22,035 nucleotides of DNA from Halobacteriales archaeon QS_5_70_15 (GTDB taxonomy: Archaea > Halobacteriota > Halobacteria > Halobacteriales > Haloarculaceae). A model generated the notes under the pieces. The model saw only the letters and a list, made by a program, of their open reading frames with translations. It made no database searches and was not told the DNA's origin. The stretch spans positions 1 to 22,035 of the forward strand of contig PXRQ01000106.1 of the NCBI GenBank assembly GCA_003022005.1, in the 5' to 3' direction. Shown here one piece after another: positions 7,097 to 14,500 of the stretch. Position numbers and translations under genes: made by a program. Within the stretch, counting starts at the first letter, position 1. Every line of letters starts with the position of its first letter.

Positions 7097-8589
7097 ATGA
7101 CGGTACGGGACGTCCTGCTGGCGGTCGATGCCGGCACGACCACGGTCAAGACGGCCGCGTTCGGGGTCGACGGAACCGAACTGACGAGGGCAGCACGGGA
7201 GACGGAGACGCTCCGGCCCGAACCCGGTCACGTCGAACAGGAGATGGTCGCGGTCTGGGAGCGGACGGCCGCGGCTATCCGGGAGGTGCTGGCGTCGCTC
7301 CCGGGGGACGCCGAACCCCTCGGGGTCGGCGTCACCGGGCAGGGGGACGGCCTCTGGGCGGTCACCGGGGCCGGCGAATCCTCGAGGAGTGGGAGGCCGA
7401 CGGGACGATGGACGCCATCGTCGAGCAGTGCGGGTCGGCGCCCTACCCGGGCATGAGCCTACCGCTGCTGGCGTGGCTGGCCCGCGAGGAACCGGACGCG
7501 TTCGACCGGGTCGACACCGTCCTCTCGTGCAAGGACTGGTTGAACTACCGGCTGACGGGCGAGCGGACCACCGATCACAGCGAGGCGACGGTCCCCTACC
7601 TCGACCGGTCAACCGGCCAGTACGAGCCCGCGGTGTTCGACCTCGTGGACCTGTCCGGCGCACGCGGGGTGCTCCCCCGGCTGGCGGCCCCGACCACGGT
7701 CGTCGGGTCGGTCACGCCGCCGGCGGCCGACGCGACCGGGCTCGATGCGGGACTCCCGGTAGTGTCCGGGGTGTTCGACGTCCCGGCCGCCGGGATCGGG
7801 AGCGGCGCCGCGACGCCGGGCGGGAGTGCGGTCACGCTCGGGACCTCGCTCACCCACCAGGTGTTCCTCGAGGGACCGCCGTCGGCGACGTCGGGCATCG
7901 GGATGGCCCTCGGTACCGAGGGGCTGTGGACGTACGCCGTCGGGTCTAACGCCGGGACGCCGAGCCTCGACTGGTCCGTCGAGAGCGTGGCCGACGTTGG
8001 GGACCTCGCGGCGCTCGAGGAGGTCGCGGCCGGCGTCCCACCGGGGAGCGAGGGCGTGCTCTATCACCCCTACCTCAGCACATCGGGCGAGCGCGGGCCG
8101 TTCGTCGACCCGGACGCGCGGGCGCAGTTCCTGGGTCTCGACCCGGAACACGGGACCGAACACCTCGTCCGGGCGGTGTACGAGGGGCTGTCGCTGGCGG
8201 TCCGGGACTGCATCGAGGGGCTGCCACGCGAGGTGGAGCGGGTGGCGCTGAGCGGCGGCGGCACCCGCTCGGAGCTCTGGTGTCAGCTGATCGCCGACTG
8301 CCTCGACCGACCGGTCGTCGTTCCCGAGGGCCCGGATCCGGGGGCGAAGGGCGCGGCCGCCCTGCTCGGGGTGGGGGTCGGGGAGTTCGACTCGCTCGGG
8401 GACGCGATCGACAGGACGACGGCCGTCGACCGGCGGTACGCGCCACGGGCGAACGTCGTGGCGCAGTACGAGTCGTTGTACGAACTGTTCGTGGACGTCC
8501 GGGAGGCTATGGGGACTGTCTGGTCCCGTCGGGCCGAGACGTACAGGGAACTCGATGCCGGGGCCGAGTCGGGCTCGGGGTCGGACTAG
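7097..8589 (+). pseudogene. FGGY-family carbohydrate kinase, disrupted by an internal out-of-frame deletion
   Basis: Two frames make one FGGY kinase, an enzyme family that phosphorylates sugars or polyols. Frame 2 from ATG 7097 gives the first ATPase motif (LLAVDAGTTTVKTAAFGVDG) and continues to VTGQGDGLWAVTGAGE near 7377. Frame 1 resumes at about 7378 with ILEEWEADGTMDAIVEQC and runs to 8589. It contains the catalytic-Asp segment SGVFDVPAAGIGSG, the phosphate loop VTLGTSLT and the ATP-site motif LSGGGTRSELWCQLIAD...GAKGAAALLG. By comparison with family members, about 15 residues around the conserved WNDGRA substrate loop are missing, so the lesion is a deletion of roughly 46 nt, not a single-base slip. 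The gene begins 30 nt after the binding-protein stop and is probably co-transcribed with it. A sequence or assembly error remains possible. Confidence 0.85.
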
Positions 8590-8714
8590 CCCGGACCTCG
8601 GCGACGGGATCTCGACGCCGGGGCGGGATCGCTCGCCGAACCACCGCTTCCGACCGGCACTCCTGCGAGTGGTGCAGCGACGCCCTCGCACACCCGAGCC
8701 TCCGGGTCGGGGGC

Positions 8715-9923
8715 CTACACCAGCGTCTCGACCTCGTAGCCGTTCGCCTCGAGGGTGGCGATGAGTTCGGCGACGTGGTCGTGGCCCCGGGTCTCGAGGT
8801 CGAGTTCGACGTCCGCGGCGTTCAGCGCGACGTCCCTCGAGGTGCGGTCGTGCTGGATGGCGTAGATGTTCGCCCGCTCCTCGGCGAGTATCTCGATGAG
8901 GCGTTCGAGCGCGCCGGGGCGGTCCTTCAGCACCGTGCGGATGCGGAGGTAGCGGCCGCGCTCGATCAGCCCGCGCATGATGACCGTCGAGAGGACGTTC
9001 AGGTCGATGTTCCCCCCGCAGAGCGCCGCGACGATGACCTCGCCGTCCTCGTAGTCGAACCCGCGTTCGAGGACGGCGGCGAGCGAGACGGCGCCGGCCC
9101 CCTCGACGAGCGCCTTCGACCGCTCGAGGACGGCGACGAGCGCGCTCGCGATGGCCTCGTCGGGGACGGTGACGACCTCGTCGACCCGTTCGCGGATGAT
9201 CTCGAAGGTGTGCTCGCCGACGCTCCGGGTGGCGATGCCGTCCGCGATGGTGTCCACGCGGTCGAGTTCGACCCGCTCGCCCCGCTCCAGGGAGGGGACG
9301 ACGCTCGAGGCCCCCTCGGCCTGGACGCCGACGACGCGGGCGTCCGTCCGCGCCTTCACCGCGGTGGCGATGCCGGAGACGAGCCCTCCGCCACCGATGG
9401 GAACGACGACCGTCTCGACGTCCGGGCAGTCCTCGAGTATCTCGAGGCCGATCGTCCCCTGCCCGGCGACGACCTCGGGGTCGTCGAACGCGTGGACGTA
9501 CGTCCTGCCTTCCTCGCGCTCGATCCCGTGGGCGCGGGCCGCCGCCTCGTCGTAGTCCTCGCCGTGGAGGACGACCTCCGCGCCGTAGCCCTCGGTGGCC
9601 TTGATCTTCGAGATGGGCGCGTACTCCGGCATGACGACCGTCGAGGCGACGCCGGCACGGGTCGCCGCCAGCGCCACCCCCTGGGCGTGGTTGCCCGCCG
9701 AGGCCGTCACGACCCCCGCCTCCCGCTCGTCGTCGCTCAGCTGCTGGATCCGGTTCGACGCGCCGCGGATCTTGAACGCGCCGGTCCGCTGCATGTTCTC
9801 CAGCTTCAGGGAGACCTCGGCACCGGTCCGCTCGGAAAACGTGTGCGAGTGGTCGAGGGGTGTGTGCCGCACGACCTCCCGGACGCGGTCGCGCGCCGCC
9901 TCGACGTCCGCCAGGGTTATCAT
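8715..9923 (-). CDS. ilvA: Threonine ammonia-lyase (threonine dehydratase) with C-terminal ACT domain
   Basis: A 402-residue PLP enzyme converting threonine to 2-oxobutanoate and ammonia, the entry to isoleucine synthesis or threonine catabolism. The PLP-binding Lys is K51 in GAFKIRGA. SAGNHAQG (75-82) contacts substrate and cofactor, and GGGGLVSG (177-184) binds the PLP phosphate. An ACT-type regulatory domain follows from about residue 325 (YLRIRTVLKDRPGALERLIEIL). This short single-ACT layout resembles the tdcB/short-ilvA group, so feedback behaviour is uncertain. ATG 9923 is preferred to GTG 9944 because homology begins at MITLADVEAARDRV and a TATA box lies about 28 nt upstream. It stands alone on the minus strand. 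Confidence 0.93.
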   Translation of the reverse strand: MITLADVEAARDRVREVVRHTPLDHSHTFSERTGAEVSLKLENMQRTGAFKIRGASNRIQQLSDDEREAGVVTASAGNHAQGVALAATRAGVASTVVMPEYAPISKIKATEGYGAEVVLHGEDYDEAAARAHGIEREEGRTYVHAFDDPEVVAGQGTIGLEILEDCPDVETVVVPIGGGGLVSGIATAVKARTDARVVGVQAEGASSVVPSLERGERVELDRVDTIADGIATRSVGEHTFEIIRERVDEVVTVPDEAIASALVAVLERSKALVEGAGAVSLAAVLERGFDYEDGEVIVAALCGGNIDLNVLSTVIMRGLIERGRYLRIRTVLKDRPGALERLIEILAEERANIYAIQHDRTSRDVALNAADVELDLETRGHDHVAELIATLEANGYEVETLV

Positions 9924-10197
9924 GCGACCGGGGTTGCCGGCCACCGGGTTAATACCCAGGGGGAAGGTGCGTGTGCGTCCGTACGGTGGCGCCGACGGCG
10001 TATAAACGCCGGGTTAGCGAGGTGAATGTGAAAATGCCGCCATCGGATGTCCTCGTGGCGATTTCCGGCGTCCGTACGCCGTCCGTCGGACGCTTCCGGA
10101 TCGGTCCGGGAACGGTTCCCGAGCAGCCGGTGGATCCGGTCGGTTCCGAGGAGGTCGGTCGGTTCGCGGGCGTCTCGGTCGCCTCCCGCCCGGCCGG
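9924..10197. other. Intergenic region between hsp20 and ilvA with a palindromic TATA element
   Basis: These 274 bp hold the ilvA promoter and a second element, GTATAAAC at 10000-10007, whose reverse complement GTTTATAC is also TATA-like, so it could serve either strand. On the plus strand it is followed by GAGGTG (10019-10024) and an ATG at 10034 that opens a long frame antisense to hsp20. I do not call that a gene because its codons mirror the opposite-strand coding sequence. Confidence 0.4.
9949..9954 (-). promoter_or_regulatory. TATA element of ilvA
   Basis: TTAATA at 9949-9954 (minus strand TATTAA) is centred about 28 nt before the ATG at 9923. It supports that start codon and a leaderless transcript. 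Confidence 0.55.
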
Positions 10198-10632
10198 TCA
10201 GTTCACCGGGATGTCCGTCCCGGCGCTCTCGTCGGGGGTCCGCTTCGGGAGCGTCACCGTGAGCACGCCGTTCTCGTGGGTCGCGGTCGTCCCCTCGGCG
10301 TCGACCGGCTCGGGGAGCCGGATCGACCGGCTCACGTCCGACCGCCGGCGCTCGCAGCGGACGAAGTCGCTCGCCCCCGTCTCCTCGGCCGTCTCCCGCG
10401 AGGCCGAGAGTTCGAGCGTGTCCTCCCGGAGGCTCACGTCGATCTCCTCGCGGTCGAACCCCGGGAGGTCCGCCGTGACGACGAACGCGTCGTCCCGGTC
10501 CTCGACGTCGACGAGGACGGTCCCCACGCCCATCCCCGGTCCCCCCGGTAGCCCCGTCGGCTGCATCTCCTCGAACCCCTCGTTCATCCGCTCGAACATC
10601 CGCTCTATCTCCTCGAACGGGTTGTCTCGCAT
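10198..10632 (-). CDS. Hsp20/alpha-crystallin small heat-shock protein
   Basis: A 144-residue ATP-independent holdase chaperone. The N-terminal arm (MRDNPFEEIERMFERM) is the amphipathic helix typical of haloarchaeal Hsp20. The alpha-crystallin domain spans about residues 38-130 and contains VVTADLPGFDREEIDVSL and the family hallmark HENGVLTVTLPK (119-130). The C-terminal tail is short (RTPDESAGTDIPVN) and has only a weak I/V-x-I/V-type motif (IPV). ATG 10632 is chosen over an upstream TTG because homology starts there and a TATA-like GTTTTG lies about 27 nt upstream. Confidence 0.92.
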   Translation of the reverse strand: MRDNPFEEIERMFERMNEGFEEMQPTGLPGGPGMGVGTVLVDVEDRDDAFVVTADLPGFDREEIDVSLREDTLELSASRETAEETGASDFVRCERRRSDVSRSIRLPEPVDAEGTTATHENGVLTVTLPKRTPDESAGTDIPVN

Positions 10633-10656
10633 GGGCACCCGTTGGACGCCGCCGGA

Positions 10657-10662
10657 CAAAAC
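10657..10662 (-). promoter_or_regulatory. TATA element of hsp20
   Basis: CAAAAC at 10657-10662 reads GTTTTG on the minus strand and is centred 27-28 nt before the ATG at 10632, consistent with a leaderless transcript. It is the only A/T run in the 78-bp gap to the methyltransferase gene. Confidence 0.45.
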
Positions 10663-10710
10663 CCCGTCGGCGGACGCCGACCGCCCGACGCTCCGGCGTC
10701 GCAGGCCGGA

Positions 10711-11472
10711 TCACTCCGAGGTACACAGGAGCTGGAAGCTCCCCTCGATCCACCCGCCGTCGACCGCCTCGAGCGGCCGCCACGTCTCCTCCTGCCGCCG
10801 GTACCGATCGGCGATCCACACCGAGTCGTACACGTCCCCGAGCGTCGCGTGCATCTCCTCGACGCTCCCCCCGAGCGCCTCGATCGCCTCGTAGTGCATC
10901 TCGACCAGTAGCGTCGGCCGGTGCTCCCGGAGGGTCCGGTCGAGTCCCTGCAGCGCGGGGTACTCCCCTCCCTCGATGTCCAGTTTCACCACGTCGGGCG
11001 TGCCGTGCGCCTTCGCGTAGTCGTCACCCGCGGTCGACCCGTCCCCGGACCGGTCCGAGAGCCGCGTGTGCTCGACCGTGAACGCACCCCCGTAGTAGCG
11101 CCGGTTAATGGTCCGGATGATCCGGGACCGCCCCTGCATCGCCTCGAACACGTACACGTTCGACGGGTCCGTCACCCCGGACCCGATCTGCGCGAAGTAG
11201 CCCGTCCGGGAGCCGACGTCCCAGAAGACGTCGCCGGGCGAGAGCTCATCGGCGAGCGTCCGGACGGTCAACTCCTCGTAGTAGGTCGTGTCGTGGATCG
11301 GTTCGACCCACCCGGACCGCGCCTGCGGGTAGTACACCGTGGTCGAGAACCCGGCCTCCGGGAACGACACCTCCAGGGCGTCGAACCCGCGGAACCTCGT
11401 GAGGTCGTCCGCCAGGCTATGGACCCGCGAGTGTAGTACGACGTCCGTGATCCGCTCTCTCAGTCGGCTCAT
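10711..11472 (-). CDS. FkbM-family SAM-dependent methyltransferase
   Basis: A 253-residue cytoplasmic methyltransferase of the FkbM class, members of which typically methylate sugar or polyketide hydroxyls. SAM motif I is DVFWDVGSRTGYFAQIG (81-97). The acidic residue binding the ribose is in YVFEAMQG (107-114). The family hallmark VVKLDIEGGEYPALQGLD is at 161-178, followed by RPTLLVEMH. The N-terminal 70 residues include YYPQ and YYEELTV, as seen in haloarchaeal members. It starts 43 nt after the polD2 stop on the same strand with no clear promoter of its own, so co-transcription is likely. A functional link to replication is not evident. In haloarchaea such genes often relate to surface glycans. 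Confidence 0.88.
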   Translation of the reverse strand: MSRLRERITDVVLHSRVHSLADDLTRFRGFDALEVSFPEAGFSTTVYYPQARSGWVEPIHDTTYYEELTVRTLADELSPGDVFWDVGSRTGYFAQIGSGVTDPSNVYVFEAMQGRSRIIRTINRRYYGGAFTVEHTRLSDRSGDGSTAGDDYAKAHGTPDVVKLDIEGGEYPALQGLDRTLREHRPTLLVEMHYEAIEALGGSVEEMHATLGDVYDSVWIADRYRRQEETWRPLEAVDGGWIEGSFQLLCTSE

Positions 11473-11515
11473 GTCGGGCGCGAGGGACGCTCGCGTCCGG
11501 GAGGACAGGAGGGGA

Positions 11516-14500
11516 TCACATGAAATCGGCGATACCGCTCTGCTTGTTCGTGTCGTCCTCGAAGATGGACTCGAGCGACCGCTCGAGTATCTCGAGGCGC
11601 TGTTTCGTGTACTCCCGGCAGCCGAACTCCTCGGCGACGGTCCGGGCGGTCTGCATGTACTTGTCCACCGATCCCCTGTGGACGGTGAGGTTGACGTTCC
11701 CGCCGCACTCCCGGCAGTCCCCGGTCAGGGGCATCCGGCGGTACTTCTCCCCGCAGTCGAGACACCGCGTCTCCTGGCGGGAGAACGCCCGGAGGTTCCC
11801 GATCAGGTCGGGGAGGAAGTGGTACTCGATGATGCGCTCGGCGACGTCCGTCTCGTCGACCGCGCGGATCTTCCGCGCGAGATCCAGCTGCCCGTCCATC
11901 TTCTTCTGCATGTCCCCCAGGGTCTTGTACGCCGAGAGGTCCGGGCCGAGCGCGATGTCGGAGGTGTCGTGGGTGTGCCGGAAGCCCGTGTACTCGGTCT
12001 CGGTGCCGAGCGACGCCTCCGCGATCTCGACGTCGACCTCGTCCGGCTCGGTCATCCGCAGCGTCGCCTCGTAGAACGCCCGCGGGTACCGCTCGACGAC
12101 GTCCATGTTGTGCGCCTCGTCGTCGATCTCGGTGGGGTCGATGCGGGAGGACATGACGAGGGGCGCGTCCATCGAGTTGTGCGCGTAGAGCCAGTTCGTC
12201 GTGAACACCGGGTCACCGCCGACCTGCAGGTCGTAGAGGTAGCCGTCGTAATCGACCCGCTCGACGTCCGTCACGCGGAGGTACGAGAGGTCGCCGTCGA
12301 CGAGCGGACGGAGTTCGTCGAGCTTCTCAGTCGCTCCCGCCGGGAGTTCCCGTCGTTCGATCCGTTCTATCATCTCGCGGAGCTTCTCGAGTGAGACGTT
12401 CTCGCCGCGTTTGCGGTACTTCGGGACGACCTGCTTCACGCCCTGGATGTCCATCCCGCGGAGGTCCATCAGCGCGTCGGGGATCCGTACGACGAGGCTC
12501 TTCGGGAGGGAGGGCTCCTCCCCGTCCAGCACCCTGTGGAGCGGGTTGTCGTCCGCGCCGCCGGGGGTCGTGACCGTGTAGATGGGCTGGCGCGTTTCGT
12601 CGCGCTCCCGGTGGGAGACGTTCGCGACGACGCCGAACCGGTGGAGCAGGAACACGAGCCCGTCCTTGACGTCCTCGCTGGTAGTGTGGAACGAGACGGT
12701 CGTGACGTTGTCGTCGATCGTGTCGCTCCCGTCGCCGGCGATGAATCCACGCAGGAACGAGCGCGCCACGTCGTCCGGCGCGCGGAGGACGGCGTCCGGG
12801 ATGACCTTCTCGCTGGAGTCGTAGGAGTCCTCGTCCGCGAACCCCAGCCCGTACAGCACTTCACGGAACACTGCCGGGAACTGGAGTTCGTACGCCCGGT
12901 TCGACCAGCGGACGTGCGGATCGACGCCGAGCGTCTCCCGGGTGACCGCGGCCGCACGTTCGATCAGGGCCTCGTCGGCGTTCGAGATAGCCGGAGGGAC
13001 GCTCGACGTGCTCCCCTCGGCGACGAACAGCCCGAGGAGCCAGGCGAACTCCTCGTCGACCTCGATACGCCGCCGGACACCGTTCGTCGACCCCCACGGG
13101 GCGATCTTCGAGTCGTCGGGAACGGCCAAGCCCCCGTGTTCCAGTATGCGTTCCAGCCGCCCGTACGGTATCTTGTCCTTCGAGAGGCGGTCGGAGAGCC
13201 CGCTCTCGAACGCCGCGTGGGCCTCGCTTCCGCGCTCGGTCGACGCCCGGACGGTCCGCAGGAGGTCCTCGGCTCGGTCGTCGATGACCACGTAGGGCTC
13301 GTCGACGAGCTCCGCGGCGTCGAGCGTCGTCGCCTCGGAGTCGACTGGAAGCGACCGGGGGGCGAGGATCAGGTCCCCCTCGCTCAGGTCGTCGCCGGCC
13401 ACCTCCTCGATGCCGTTCTCGTACCTGAACAGACTGTGGTTCGCCGTGATGTCCACCGACCGTCCGAACTGCGTCGAGACGCGGAGGAGCTGTTCGTCCT
13501 CGCCGGCGGGATACCGGATCGCCTTCTCTATCGGACGGGGCGCGGCGTCGTGGTTCTCTTCGAACGCGTACGTCTTCCAGCCCTCCGACAGACACGCCCG
13601 CTTCTGGAACTTCCCGTCGTGTTCGACCGGGCTCTCTAGCTCGTCCCAGAAGGCCTCGAAGGTCAGGAACCGGGTCTCACCGTCCGGACCGAACGCCACG
13701 AGACGGGAGTCCTCCGCGACGCTCCCCCCTCGCTGGTCCGGGAGGTAGGACTTGGAGAAGTTCAGCAGGCCGTCCATCAGAAGCATCACACAGTCCTCGT
13801 CGCCGTCACACTGAGCGGCTAGTACCCCGTTCACGGCTAGTGTATGCGTCTCCGGGACGGTCACGCAGTAGACGTGCTCGGTGTCGGATTCGACGAGGCT
13901 GACGTCGGAGACGGTATCGAGGGTGGATCCGCCGTCGGTGACCGCGGGTGACGACCTCGTCGCTCCTCCTGCCTCTCCCCACTGCGTCGATACCGGGAGG
14001 CACATCCCCGGCTCGACCTCGCTCGCCGGAACCCGCTCGATACCCTCGTCCCATCGGAGCAGTTCGTGTTCCGGTGTAACGATTAGTGACCGACCGCCGT
14101 GTGTTTCGACTCGAACGTGGTGGTCCGGTGAGACGTGTTTCGAAACCGCCTCGACCGGCTTCAGCACCTTCTCGCCGTCCCCGGTGACGGACGGTACGCG
14201 GACCGCCCCGTCGAGTTCGGTAACGAGCGTTCCGAAGTCGTCGGTGTCCGCGGTATCCTCATCAAGCCGGGCCTCCACGAATCGCTCTATCGACACCTCG
14301 TGCCAGCCGTCCCCGTCCTCGTACCGGAGCTTCGTCTCGGGATGGAAGCAGTTCCGACGCTTAGCTGCATGAAAGTAAGGATGCGCGTATCCCACCGCGG
14401 CGCTCGTGAAGCCCACCACTCGCCCGACCACGGCGGCGGAGGTGTGCGGCGCCATCCCGAAGACGAGTTCGCCGACGAGATCATCGCGGTCCTCGGCCTC

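Noticed and set aside
7370..7385. Programmed frameshift in the kinase or orc genes
   Set aside because: There is no slippery heptamer at either junction, and conserved residues are missing at both, which recoding would not explain.
4721..7663. 980-codon minus-strand frame
   Set aside because: It is antisense to livF, the binding protein and the kinase. The Arg/Pro/Gly/Asp-rich translation has no motifs.
8590..8714. Possible Cys-pair (CEWC) coding fragment between the kinase and ilvA
   Set aside because: One Cys pair in a short unbounded frame without a start or partner Cys pair is not enough to support a zinc-finger gene.
8280..10025. 581-codon plus-strand frame across ilvA
   Set aside because: It is antisense to a clearly conserved ilvA, starts within the kinase in another frame, and shows no domain.
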